Source: Deltaproteobacteria bacterium (lineage in GTDB: Bacteria > Desulfobacterota > Desulfovibrionia > Desulfovibrionales > Desulfovibrionaceae). Taken from it: 8,079 nt of DNA. Below, piece after piece: positions 1 through 6,723 of this stretch (position 1 is the first letter of the stretch; every line of letters starts with the position of its first letter). The position numbers and the translations under genes were made by a program. Location of the stretch: the NCBI GenBank assembly GCA_025350085.1, contig JANXYI010000114.1:1-8079 (forward strand), given 5' to 3'. The notes beneath the pieces are model-generated. The model was given only the letters and a program-made list of their open reading frames with translations, was not told where the DNA came from and did not search any database.

Positions 1-819
1 CGACTTCTCGATGCCGAAGATGTAGGCCTGTATGCCTGAAAGGTCGCCTCCGAGTAATACAAACTTCTCCGCTGTCCGCGTCGCTGTTCCTGGCCCCCCC
101 CCTTCTTCAGCGTGAAAGGACGCCAGTGCCTGGGCGATGGCAGCGGTGGTCACGGCGTGGTCATAAAGGGAGATGTCGAGCTCGTTGCGGTAGGTTGAAG
201 AGGGGATGCACCATGTGTACTTCTCCAGCAGGGAGGAGAAGGAGGCGATGTAGTGCCGGACACCCATGTCCAGGGGCAGTTTGGCACCGTCTCGAAGATC
301 CGCCAGGAACAACTCAAATAGTTCCGCGTACGACTTGCTGCGGGCCGAAGCCAGGTCCACGGGGAATGGGTCGGCGTCGATTGGTGTCAGAGGGTAATAG
401 CGGTCCGTCAATTCAGAGGTTCTCGGGGTAAGGCGGACTTGGGCAAAAGTAGAGATGAGCCTTGCGGTCATGTAGTCGCCGGAGTCTTCCTCTTGAGCTG
501 CGCGGTCCATGCCTGCGGAAAGCCTGTCCGCGTGGCAAAGAGCTTGTTCCAGGAGGACGTCTCCAGCAGGCTTGTGGTGCGCGGAAGCAATGCGGGCGAT
601 CCTTGACCTGTTCGCCTCCATCTCCTGCGGCAGCGGCAGGTCCTTCTCGATGAAGTAGTCCGTATACAGCACATGGGTGTGGCTTGGCCTACCTTTGTAG
701 GTCGGGCAATACTCGCCTTCCATGGCTACGCTCTTGGGCCGTTTGGCGCGCTGGGCGAACTTGCCGATGTCATGGAGTAATGCGGCAAGTACCAGGACTT
801 CCATCTCGCTTCGTTCCAT
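1..819 (-). CDS. cas10: Type III CRISPR Cas10/Csm1 large subunit (N-terminal 273 aa, runs off window)
   Basis: Cas10 is the large subunit of the type III CRISPR effector: its HD domain cuts single-stranded DNA and its palm domain makes cyclic oligoadenylate messengers once target RNA is bound. The frame is open from the ATG at 819 to base 1. Visible are an HD motif near the start (LLHDIGKF, His16-Asp17), the downstream HD-domain residues HH (81-82) and HADRLSAGMDR (Asp98), the latter typical of Csm1 in type III-A, and GGDLSGIQAYIF (257-268), the hallmark opening of the first palm domain. The GGDD cyclase motif would lie outside the window. The start is set by TAGGAGGAG (824-832), well spaced for 819; a second in-frame ATG at 804 is too far away. 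A run of nine G (94-102) encodes Gly240-242 between the HD and palm domains and keeps the frame intact. cas6 lies 70 bases upstream, presumably in the same operon. The family call is secure; III-A rather than III-D rests on the motif style. Confidence 0.93.
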   Translation of the reverse strand, partial: MERSEMEVLVLAALLHDIGKFAQRAKRPKSVAMEGEYCPTYKGRPSHTHVLYTDYFIEKDLPLPQEMEANRSRIARIASAHHKPAGDVLLEQALCHADRLSAGMDRAAQEEDSGDYMTARLISTFAQVRLTPRTSELTDRYYPLTPIDADPFPVDLASARSKSYAELFELFLADLRDGAKLPLDMGVRHYIASFSSLLEKYTWCIPSSTYRNELDISLYDHAVTTAAIAQALASFHAEEGGGPGTATRTAEKFVLLGGDLSGIQAYIFGIEKS

Positions 820-823
820 TCTG

Positions 824-832
824 CTCCTCCTA
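824..832 (-). promoter_or_regulatory. Shine-Dalgarno site deciding the cas10 start
   Basis: On the minus strand TAGGAGGAG ends 4 bases before the ATG at 819, and its AGGAGG core lies 6 bases before it. It is the strongest ribosome-binding site in the left part and favours 819 over the in-frame ATG at 804. Confidence 0.8.
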
Positions 833-889
833 GATTACCAAGAGATGCCTTGTGAGTAGTCGGCGGTGAACATGCCAATGGTTATTGGG

Positions 890-1837
890 CTACTGGCGCG
901 TCTCCTGCCATTCGAAATCCATAAGCCCGAGGCCAAAGGTTGTCTGCTTCCCAATGTGCAGAGTTCTGGCGACCTCGAGGGCAGGCAGAAATTCGCGAGA
1001 GACGCCTTCATACTCAATGCGTCCGACAATTCCGCCCAGCAGCATGCGAGTTTTCTGCCTGCTGGAATAGCGTTCCCAGTCGAGCCAGCGTGTGTGGCTA
1101 GCGACAACGTTGACCCTGCCCGCCTGAGCGACCAGCCCAGAGTAGTCGAGCGGTGGCTCGCCTGCCCCGTGGGCGGCGAACATGCTAGACACACGCCGAA
1201 GGGCCGCGCGGACGAAGATATGGAAAGGGAGAGAGGCCTGCAGATGGTTCATGAACTTGAGCCGGAGAGGAGTGATAAGATTGACGCGGAGCCTTCCGTG
1301 GCCAGTAGCCCCTGCGGGCTGCACGGATAAGTTCGTTGTCACTGGTTCCGCAAGGAGTCTCCCGGTATTCACATCGTAAAGGGGTTCGTCTTGCTCCTGC
1401 GTGACCGAATGGAGCGAAAAAGTAGCTCCGCCAGACCCTTCGGCTCGACGTCCAACGCCGCGACGCCCCATTAGTTCAAAAGCGTGAATGAAAAACGGGA
1501 GGAAGTCGTTGGCACTGCCAAACAGCAGAATCCGAAACATTAGCGTTTCGCCTGGTTCAAAGCGCCTTCGAGGCTCCAAGGTTGGCTCAATTACATAGGG
1601 GGGCGGAATTGCGTTGGCCTTCGGAGCGCTCGCGATTGGCGGCTCAACAGGTTCGAAGGTCTTGGCGTAGAGACACCGGCTCACGATGCGGCAGTTCCGA
1701 CAGTCACGGGTCAGGGTGCCGCACATGGTGGTCTTCAAAGCCGCCCCGAACGCTCCACGGAGCATAGAGCCAGAGTAGTCAGGGATTATGGCTGCTTCTT
1801 CAAAGCAAATGGTGACATCATAGCTTCCGAACAGCAT
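890..1837 (-). CDS. cas6: CRISPR pre-crRNA endoribonuclease Cas6 (RAMP, Cys-containing C-terminal-domain family)
   Basis: Cas6 cuts the long CRISPR transcript inside each repeat to release crRNAs, here presumably for the Cas10 complex encoded next. The 315-aa protein has the features I associate with the Cas6 family often found in type III loci: LRGAFGAAL (26-34), a four-cysteine cluster C39-x6-C46-x2-C49-x5-C55 followed by YAKTFEP, a central ELMGRRGVGRR segment (about 122-132 by eye), and a C-terminal glycine-rich loop HIGKQTTFGLGLMDFE (294-309), the usual RAMP/Cas6 RNA-binding signature. Length fits the family. The ATG at 1837 has GGGAG about 8 bases upstream; an in-frame stop at 1880-1882 with no start in between excludes a longer form. 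I cannot assign the catalytic residue by eye. The stop at 890-892 is followed at once by a small CCAAT/ATTGG hairpin (875-888). I saw no convincing promoter upstream. Confidence 0.9.
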   Translation of the reverse strand: MLFGSYDVTICFEEAAIIPDYSGSMLRGAFGAALKTTMCGTLTRDCRNCRIVSRCLYAKTFEPVEPPIASAPKANAIPPPYVIEPTLEPRRRFEPGETLMFRILLFGSANDFLPFFIHAFELMGRRGVGRRAEGSGGATFSLHSVTQEQDEPLYDVNTGRLLAEPVTTNLSVQPAGATGHGRLRVNLITPLRLKFMNHLQASLPFHIFVRAALRRVSSMFAAHGAGEPPLDYSGLVAQAGRVNVVASHTRWLDWERYSSRQKTRMLLGGIVGRIEYEGVSREFLPALEVARTLHIGKQTTFGLGLMDFEWQETRQ

Positions 1838-2103
1838 TGGGGGGCTCCCGGATAGACGAAACGAATTGCGTAGAACGTATCAGGAATATGCATGAAGCCG
1901 CAAGGGGTAATCGACTTGAGCGGAGACTGATGAGCTTTGCGAGTGGGCACCAAGGAATCCCTTAACGAGGGCGTAGGGTACCCCCGCGTCCGCTCCTCCC
2001 CGCCCCGTCGCAGGGCATCATAATTCTCGATCGCCACGCCCGGACGCCTGGTTCGTGCGCCTCGGCTGGGGGACAGGCGGGGGACAGATTCCGCAAGGCA
2101 ATG
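1838..2103. other. Gene-poor gap between cas6 and the tRNA-Ala terminator
   Basis: I find no convincing gene here. On the minus strand one frame is open from the terminator down to 1786, where it overlaps the cas6 start; it could begin at a GTG at 2037 (83 aa) but has no ribosome-binding site there and no recognisable domain, so I do not call it a gene. There is no CRISPR repeat array and no second copy of the tRNA 3' end that I can see. The stretch holds a tandem GGGGGACAG repeat (2068-2087). A cas6 promoter should lie here, but no pair of -35 and -10 boxes stands out. Confidence 0.6.
2068..2087. repeat. Tandem direct repeat, GGGGGACAG twice, 11-base period
   Basis: GGGGGACAG occurs at 2068-2076 and again at 2079-2087 with GC between. 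It lies in the gap beyond the tRNA terminator. I have a general impression that G-rich GGGGACAG words recur between genes in many bacteria and sometimes near REP-associated transposases, but nothing here proves a mobile origin. Confidence 0.7.
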
Positions 2104-2136
2104 AAAAAGGGCTCACGGTTTTATCCGTAAGCCCTT
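2104..2136 (-). terminator. Rho-independent terminator of the tRNA-Ala gene
   Basis: Read on the minus strand, AAGGGCTTACGG (2136-2125) pairs with CCGTGAGCCCTT (2118-2107) over 12 positions with one T-G wobble, around a 6-base loop. A run of five T (2108-2104, two of which close the stem) follows. It begins 8 bases past the CCA end of the tRNA. The plus strand has no matching T run after the stem, so it acts in the tRNA direction and should also insulate cas6 from tRNA transcription. Confidence 0.9.
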
Positions 2137-2144
2137 GATCTTTC

Positions 2145-2220
<76 letters not shown>

Positions 2221-2237
2221 ACGTCGTTGGGAAGGCA

Positions 2238-2267
2238 TGTCTAGCGAACAGGGGGGTATTCTGTCAA
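2238..2267 (-). promoter_or_regulatory. Sigma-70-type promoter of tRNA-Ala
   Basis: On the minus strand a perfect -35 box TTGACA (2267-2262) is followed by an 18-base spacer and a -10 box TAGACA (2243-2238). Transcription would start near 2231, about ten bases before the mature tRNA 5' end at 2220, as expected for a stable-RNA gene. Confidence 0.8.
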
Positions 2268-2353
2268 CAAAAATACTTCCCGGCGCCTGAAAAAATCTGG
2301 CGCGTCCTGGCCGCCGTTGCTTCTGCGGGCGCTTTCACGTAAGCCTGGAGCGG

Positions 2354-2368
2354 CCGGGGACGCCCCGG
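2354..2368 (+). repeat. CCGGGG/CCCCGG hairpin upstream of the permease gene
   Basis: A perfect 6-base inverted repeat around ACG ends 25 bases before the first permease ATG. It could fold in the leader RNA, but no T run follows, so it is not a terminator. With GC this high it may be chance. No clear promoter was found for the permease operon in 2268-2393. Confidence 0.4.
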
Positions 2369-2393
2369 AACACTCGCCAACCACGGACCGCGA

Positions 2394-3398
2394 ATGACCC
2401 GTACGCTTCTGCGCATCCTAACCAAGCTGGCCTGGGTGGCCGTGGTCTTCTTCGGCATCACGGTGATCAGCTTCTGGGTCATCCACCTGGCGCCGGGCAA
2501 GCCCACGGACATGCAGACCACGCTCAACCCCGGCGCCTCGGCCGTGGCGCGCGAGCGCCTGGAAAAGCTCTACGGCCTGGACCAGCCCATATATGTGCAG
2601 TACGGCCAGTGGGTCGGCCGCATGACCCGGCTGGACTTCGGCCGCTCCATGTCCGGTGACGGCCGCCCGGTCTGGGACAAGATCCGGGAGCGCCTGCCGC
2701 TCACCTTTGGCATGAACATCGTCTCGCTCCTGTTGACCCTGGCCGTGGCCATCCCCATCGGGGTGCGCGCGGCCTGGAGGCAAGGCGGGGTCTTTGACCG
2801 CATCTCGACCGTCGTCGTCTTTGTCGGCTTTGCCATGCCGAGCTTCTGGCTGGCGCTCCTGCTCATGCTGCTGCTCGGCATCATCTGGCCCATCCTGCCC
2901 ATCTCGGGCCTGACCAGCCTGGGCTATGAGAAGCTCTCCACCGCGGGCAAGGTCTGGGACCTCTGCCGCCACCTGGCCCTGCCGGTCTTTCTGTACACCT
3001 TCGGCTCGCTCGCCGGCATGTCGCGCTTCATGCGCACGAGCATGCTCGAGGTCCTGCGCCAGGATTATATTCTGACTGCGCGCGCCAAGGGCCTGCCCGC
3101 CCGGGTGGTCATCTTCCGCCACGCCCTGCGCAACGCCCTGTTGCCCGTGATCACCATCCTGGGCCTGTCCGTGCCGGGCCTCATCGGCGGCAGCGTCATC
3201 ATCGAGTCCATCTTCGCCCTGCCGGGCCTGGGCCAGCTCTTCTACCAGGCCGTCATGAGCCGCGACTACCCGCTGATCATGGGCTCGCTTGTGCTCGGCG
3301 CGGTGCTGACGCTTGCCGGCAACATCCTGGCCGACGTCGGCTACGGCCTGGCCGACCCGCGCATCCGCAACTCCTCCGGCCAGGGGGGCGAGTCATGA
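2394..3398 (+). CDS. ABC transporter permease, peptide/nickel (OppB/DppB) type
   Basis: This is one of the two inner-membrane subunits of a DppBC/OppBC-type importer for oligopeptides, nickel or similar solutes. The 334-aa protein begins with a transmembrane helix (about 11-31), then a periplasmic stretch with [19 protein letters not shown] (59-77) and DFGRS (81-85), both typical of the DppB side. Further helices are near 103-125, 136-165, 193-209, 248-275 and 295-317. The EAA loop that docks on the ATPase is at about 222-252 ([19 protein letters not shown] and [11 protein letters not shown]). The protein ends with the usual DPRI. The ATG has only a weak ribosome site. Its stop overlaps the next start (ATGA). 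No substrate-binding protein or ATPase gene accompanies the pair, so the substrate cannot be inferred. Confidence 0.92.
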   Translation: MTRTLLRILTKLAWVAVVFFGITVISFWVIHLAPGKPTDMQTTLNPGASAVARERLEKLYGLDQPIYVQYGQWVGRMTRLDFGRSMSGDGRPVWDKIRERLPLTFGMNIVSLLLTLAVAIPIGVRAAWRQGGVFDRISTVVVFVGFAMPSFWLALLLMLLLGIIWPILPISGLTSLGYEKLSTAGKVWDLCRHLALPVFLYTFGSLAGMSRFMRTSMLEVLRQDYILTARAKGLPARVVIFRHALRNALLPVITILGLSVPGLIGGSVIIESIFALPGLGQLFYQAVMSRDYPLIMGSLVLGAVLTLAGNILADVGYGLADPRIRNSSGQGGES

Positions 3399-4255
3399 GC
3401 GCGCCCTCTGCCGGGATGAAAAAGCCCCTGCGGCCGCCCACCTGGCTGGACCGTTACGGGATGCTGACCGCCGGGCTGGTGCTCGTGGGCGGCATGAGCC
3501 TGGCCGCGCTCTTGGCCCCGCTCCTCGCGCCCTTTGACCCCAACGCCATCCACGTGGACGAGCTCTTGCGCACGCCCTCGGCCGGGCATCTGCTCGGCAC
3601 CGACGCCCTTGGCCGCGACGTGTTCTCGCGCATCCTCTTTGGCGCCCGGGTCTCGCTCTGGGTCGGCTTTGTGGCCGTGGGCATCTCCTCGGTCATCGGC
3701 CTGGCGCTCGGGCTCATTGCGGGCTATTTCGGGCGGCTCACGGACGAGATCATCATGCGCGGGGTGGACGTGATGCTCTGCTTCCCGTCCTTTTTCCTGA
3801 TCCTGGCGGTCATCGCCTTTTTGGAGCCCAGCCTCGTGACCATCATGGCCGTCATCGGCCTGACCTCGTGGATGGGCGTGGCGCGGCTGGTGCGCGCGGA
3901 GACGCTCAGTCTGCGCGGCCGCGACTTTGTGCTGGCGGCGCGGGTGGCCGGGGCCGGTCCTGGCCGCATCATATTCCGGCATATCCTGCCCAATGCCCTG
4001 GCCCCGGTGCTGGTCTCGGCCACGCTGGGCATCGCCGGGGCCATCCTGGTCGAGTCATCGCTGTCCTTCCTGGGCCTGGGTGTGCAGCCGCCGGACGCCT
4101 CCTGGGGCAACATGCTCCTCGACGGCAAGGAGGTGCTGGAGGTCGCGCCCTGGCTCTCCGTGTTCCCGGGCCTGGCGATCCTGTTCACCGTGCTCGGCTA
4201 CAACCTGCTCGGCGAGAGCCTGCGCGACCTGCTCGACCCCAGGCTGCGGCGGTAG
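3395..4255 (+). CDS. ABC transporter permease, peptide/nickel (OppC/DppC) type
   Basis: Partner permease of the preceding gene; the two form the membrane channel. The 286-aa protein shows the DppC layout: a cytoplasmic N-terminus, a first helix at about 24-45, the conserved periplasmic stretch [19 protein letters not shown] (65-83), helices near 87-112, 129-163, 201-225 and 253-271, and an EAA loop at 174-205 ([18 protein letters not shown] then [12 protein letters not shown]). [20 protein letters not shown] (221-240) and the terminal DPRLRR are also family signatures. The ATG lies inside the upstream stop (ATGA), implying coupled translation. Ten bases separate its stop from the next gene. 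Substrate is unknown. Confidence 0.93.
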   Translation: MSAPSAGMKKPLRPPTWLDRYGMLTAGLVLVGGMSLAALLAPLLAPFDPNAIHVDELLRTPSAGHLLGTDALGRDVFSRILFGARVSLWVGFVAVGISSVIGLALGLIAGYFGRLTDEIIMRGVDVMLCFPSFFLILAVIAFLEPSLVTIMAVIGLTSWMGVARLVRAETLSLRGRDFVLAARVAGAGPGRIIFRHILPNALAPVLVSATLGIAGAILVESSLSFLGLGVQPPDASWGNMLLDGKEVLEVAPWLSVFPGLAILFTVLGYNLLGESLRDLLDPRLRR

Positions 4256-4265
4256 GGTCGGGCGC

Positions 4266-4892
4266 ATGAGCCAGCGCGAACGCTACCCGGAATACGAGGC
4301 CCGGCACCCCTGGCTGGTGCGGCTCTTGAACGCCTACCACATCTCGGACACCGCCACCCGTGCGGACCTGGAGCGGGAGACGCAGAAGCGCGGCTTTGGG
4401 GTGGCCTGCGGCCCGGGCTGCCGCAACTGCTGCGTTGACCAGTGCATCCCGGTGACCGAATTCGAGGTGCTGGGCATCTGGTGGTATGCCTCGGAGATAC
4501 TGGAGGGGCCGGTGCAGGAGGAGCTGAAGCAGCGGCTCTTGGGCTTTGGCCCGGTGGGGGAGTGCGCCTTCCTGGTTGACGGCCGCTGCGCGGTGTATCC
4601 GCTGCGGCCCTTTGTTTGCCGCCAGTACTACGTGTTCAGCCAGCCCTGCAGCCCAGGGGAGAACATCTCCGAGACCCGGCCCAGGGACGTCTTCCGGGGC
4701 GCGCTCGACAGCGGCCGCGAGCTGGCCTGGCAGATCATCCCGCTCTACGGCGTGGCCGAGGAAAACATTGATTGGCTCTTCGAGAGCGGCTATGTGTCCC
4801 GAAAAGGAAAGCATCTGCACACCCTGCCCCTGGACAACATCGTCATGCACATGAAGACCACCGCGCACCGGCGCAAGGCCAAAAATGCTTGA
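4266..4892 (+). CDS. YkgJ-like cysteine-cluster (putative metal-binding) protein
   Basis: A 208-aa protein resembling the YkgJ/UPF0153 family, thought to bind zinc or an iron-sulfur cluster through conserved cysteines; the biochemical role is not settled. Nine cysteines are at residues 48, 52, 55, 56, 60, 100, 108, 118 and 128. The first group reads CGPGCRNCCVDQC, followed by TEFEVLGI; the second reads CAFLVDGRCAVYPLRPFVCR, the classic end of the family core. About 80 further residues follow, without recognised motifs. The frame is open far upstream through the permease gene, but the ATG at 4266, just after the permease stop, is the sensible start. The gene overlaps recN by 8 bases, so the two are probably translationally coupled. 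No transmembrane segment is seen. Confidence 0.82.
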   Translation: MSQRERYPEYEARHPWLVRLLNAYHISDTATRADLERETQKRGFGVACGPGCRNCCVDQCIPVTEFEVLGIWWYASEILEGPVQEELKQRLLGFGPVGECAFLVDGRCAVYPLRPFVCRQYYVFSQPCSPGENISETRPRDVFRGALDSGRELAWQIIPLYGVAEENIDWLFESGYVSRKGKHLHTLPLDNIVMHMKTTAHRRKAKNA

Positions 4893-6519
4893 GCTGCTGC
4901 GCATCCGCGACCTGGCGCTCATCGAGGACGCCGAACTGGAGTTCGCGCCGGGCCTGAACGTGCTCACCGGCGAGACCGGCGCGGGCAAGAGCTTCATCGT
5001 GCGCGCCATCGACTTTCTGACCGGCGAGCCCATGAGCGCCGACCTTGTCCGGCCGGGCAAGGACAAGGCCGTGGTCGAGGCCGTGTTCGTGCTCCCGGAG
5101 GCGCTTGAAAACGGCGGGCTGGCCCAGCAGGAACTCATTATCCGCCGCGAACTCTCGGCCGACACGGGCCGCAGCCGCGTGTTCGTGGGCGACCGCCTGG
5201 GCTCGCTGGACAGCCTGCGCGAGCTGCGCGCCGGGCTCGTTTTGCACACCAGCCAGCACGGCCAGCAGAAGCTTTTGCAGCCTGCGCACCAGGCGCGCAT
5301 CCTGGACGCCTTCCTGCCGGCCCTTTCTGTTTTGACGGACCGTGACGCTGCGCTCGCTGGTTTGCGCGCCGTGCAGGCCGCCCGGGCCGAGCTCAATGCC
5401 AAGGTGGCCGAGCTCTCGCGCCAGCGCGAATTTCTGGAGTTCCAGCGCGCCGAGATCGCCAAGGTGGCCCCGCACCCCGGCGAGGAGGACGAACTGCTCG
5501 CGCGCAAGGCAGGCCTCAAGGACCGCGAGCGCCTGGACGAGGCCCGCGGCCGCGCCCTGGAGGCCCTGCTCGGCGAGACGCCGCTGGCCGCCCAGGTGGC
5601 CGAGCTGGCGCGCGCCCTGGACCAGCTGGCCGTCTTTGACCCGGCCTTTGCGCCGGACAAGGACGCGGCCGAGGACTACCGGCACCAGTTGTCCGGCCTG
5701 GAGTCGCGCATCCGCCGCCTGAGCCCTGATGGGCAAGGGGGTGCGAGGGGCGGCGACGACGTCGACAACGTCGACGCCATCGAGGCCCGGCTGTTCGAGC
5801 TGGCCAAGCTGAGGCGCAAGCTGGGCAAGGGTCTGGACGAGATCGTGGACCTGGGCCGACAGGTGGAGGAGAACCTGTCCTTCCTGGACTCCTGCGGCCT
5901 GGATGCCAGGCGTCTGGAACGCGACGAGGCCGAGGCCGCAAAGGTCCTGGGCCAGGCCCTGGCCGCGCTGAACGCCGCCCGCGCAGCCGCGGCCCAGGAC
6001 CTCAGCAATCGGCTGGGCCGCGAGCTGGCCGGCCTGGGCTTCTCGGAACACGCCCGGGTGGAGTTCGCCTTTGAGCCCGTGGAGATTTACAGCGGCCCCC
6101 CCGGCAGCTCCGTCGGCAGCCTGTGCGAGCAGCGCGGGCGCCTGCTCTGGGTGCCCAACCCCGGCCAGCCGCCGCGGCCGCTGGACAAGATCGCCTCGGG
6201 CGGCGAGCTCTCGCGCTTCCTGCTGGCGCTCACCGGCCTGCAGGCCGAGGCGGCCCAGCCCACCCTGATCTTCGACGAGGTCGACGCCGGTATCGGCGGC
6301 CACACGCTCATACGCGTGGGCGAACGCCTGCTCGGCCTGGCGGCAAAGCAGCAGATGATCCTCATCACCCACTGGCCGCAGCTGGCCCGGCTGGCCGAGC
6401 GGCACTTCCTGGTGCGCAAGGACGTCATCGACGGTCTGACCTTTACTGGCTGTGTGCGCCTGGGCCAGCCCGAGATCGAGGCCGAACTTATGCGCATGTC
6501 CGGGGGCGGGAGCGTCTGA
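4885..6519 (+). CDS. recN: DNA repair protein RecN (SMC-like ATPase)
   Basis: RecN is a cytoplasmic SMC-type ATPase that gathers and holds broken DNA ends during recombinational repair. The 544-aa length is normal. The ATPase halves sit at the two ends: the N-terminus MLELLRIRDLALIEDAELEF leads into Walker A GETGAGKS (29-36); the C-terminus has the signature ASGGELSRF (437-445), Walker B LIFDEVDAGIGG (461-472) and an H-loop ITHWPQLA (494-501). Between them, about residues 165-395, is a charged, alanine- and leucine-rich region expected to form the coiled coil. A Gly/Asp-rich stretch at about 281-297 interrupts it and uses codons unlike its surroundings. The start overlaps the upstream gene and has only a weak AAGG site, suggesting coupling. 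No LexA-type box is visible directly upstream, as expected for an internal operon gene. Confidence 0.96.
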   Translation: MLELLRIRDLALIEDAELEFAPGLNVLTGETGAGKSFIVRAIDFLTGEPMSADLVRPGKDKAVVEAVFVLPEALENGGLAQQELIIRRELSADTGRSRVFVGDRLGSLDSLRELRAGLVLHTSQHGQQKLLQPAHQARILDAFLPALSVLTDRDAALAGLRAVQAARAELNAKVAELSRQREFLEFQRAEIAKVAPHPGEEDELLARKAGLKDRERLDEARGRALEALLGETPLAAQVAELARALDQLAVFDPAFAPDKDAAEDYRHQLSGLESRIRRLSPDGQGGARGGDDVDNVDAIEARLFELAKLRRKLGKGLDEIVDLGRQVEENLSFLDSCGLDARRLERDEAEAAKVLGQALAALNAARAAAAQDLSNRLGRELAGLGFSEHARVEFAFEPVEIYSGPPGSSVGSLCEQRGRLLWVPNPGQPPRPLDKIASGGELSRFLLALTGLQAEAAQPTLIFDEVDAGIGGHTLIRVGERLLGLAAKQQMILITHWPQLARLAERHFLVRKDVIDGLTFTGCVRLGQPEIEAELMRMSGGGSV

Positions 6520-6579
6520 GCGCTGGCCGGGCAGCTGGCTCGTCCGCCTGATCCCTGGCACCTTTAAGCCCTGCCCTGT

Positions 6580-6614
6580 CCAGGTCTTGGCCCCTTGTTC
6601 CTTGGCCTGCCTGG
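6580..6614 (+). terminator. Weak imperfect hairpin after recN, possible terminator
   Basis: CCAGG (6580-6584) and GGCC (6589-6592) can pair with GGCC (6604-6607) and CCTGG (6610-6614), leaving bulges of four and two bases. Only three T follow soon after, so this is a poor intrinsic terminator. It is recorded because it lies between recN and the next promoter and nothing better is present. Confidence 0.22.
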
Positions 6615-6637
6615 GTTTCCTGGCCCTTGCGCCCCCC

Positions 6638-6666
6638 TTGAGTCCCGGTCCGGGCAGGCGTATAGG
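6638..6666 (+). promoter_or_regulatory. Candidate sigma-70 promoter for the M48 peptidase operon
   Basis: TTGAGT (6638-6643) and TATAGG (6661-6666) are separated by exactly 17 bases, each matching four of six consensus positions. Transcription would start near 6673, inside an inverted repeat (6670-6697) and about 50 bases before the GTG start. It is the best promoter-like pair in the 204-base gap after recN, which otherwise holds no gene. Confidence 0.45.
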
Positions 6667-6669
6667 CCT

Positions 6670-6697
6670 TCCATGCAGGGGCCGCATTTTGCATGGA
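6670..6697 (+). repeat. 8-base perfect inverted repeat in the M48 leader
   Basis: TCCATGCA (6670-6677) and TGCATGGA (6690-6697) are exact reverse complements separated by 12 bases. The inner bases GGG/TTT could add G-U pairs in RNA. It lies directly downstream of the candidate -10 box and 11 bases before the ribosome-binding site, so it could be an operator or a leader hairpin. Confidence 0.55.
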
Positions 6698-6708
6698 CCA
6701 GGCCCGAC

Positions 6709-6714
6709 AAGGAG
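6709..6714 (+). promoter_or_regulatory. Ribosome-binding site deciding the GTG start of the M48 gene
   Basis: AAGGAG ends 9 bases before GTG at 6724. It favours this start over in-frame ATG codons further upstream (6595, 6673), and only this start gives a short basic N-terminus leading straight into the signal helix. Confidence 0.8.
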
Positions 6715-6723
6715 TTTTCTGCC

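Noticed and set aside
835..1194. Minus-strand frame of 119 codons overlapping the end of cas6
   Set aside because: A shifted frame inside cas6. The last 12 codons extend into the cas6-cas10 gap, but no domain or ribosome site supports it.
1..2100. Search for CRISPR repeats next to the cas genes
   Set aside because: No repeated 25-40 base unit with regular spacers is present on this side; any array must lie outside the window.
2283..2303. GCGCC / GGCGC inverted repeat with an A-rich loop upstream of the permeases
   Set aside because: Five base pairs around an 11-base loop with no T run after it; too weak to call a terminator or operator.
2418..3122. Minus-strand open frame of 234 codons opposite the first permease gene
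   Set aside because: Its composition (many Ala, Gly, Asp, His, Gln) is what the antisense of a hydrophobic permease gives; no start signal or motif.
4185..5660. Minus-strand open frame of 491 codons opposite the YkgJ-like gene and recN
   Set aside because: Ser/Arg/Ala-rich shadow of the real genes, same GC-bias cause; no recognisable domain.
6556..6573. TGGCAC followed by TTTAAGCC resembling a sigma-54 promoter
   Set aside because: The GG and GC elements are 9 bases apart instead of 10, and the -12 box is poor; the sigma-70-like pair at 6638-6666 is better.
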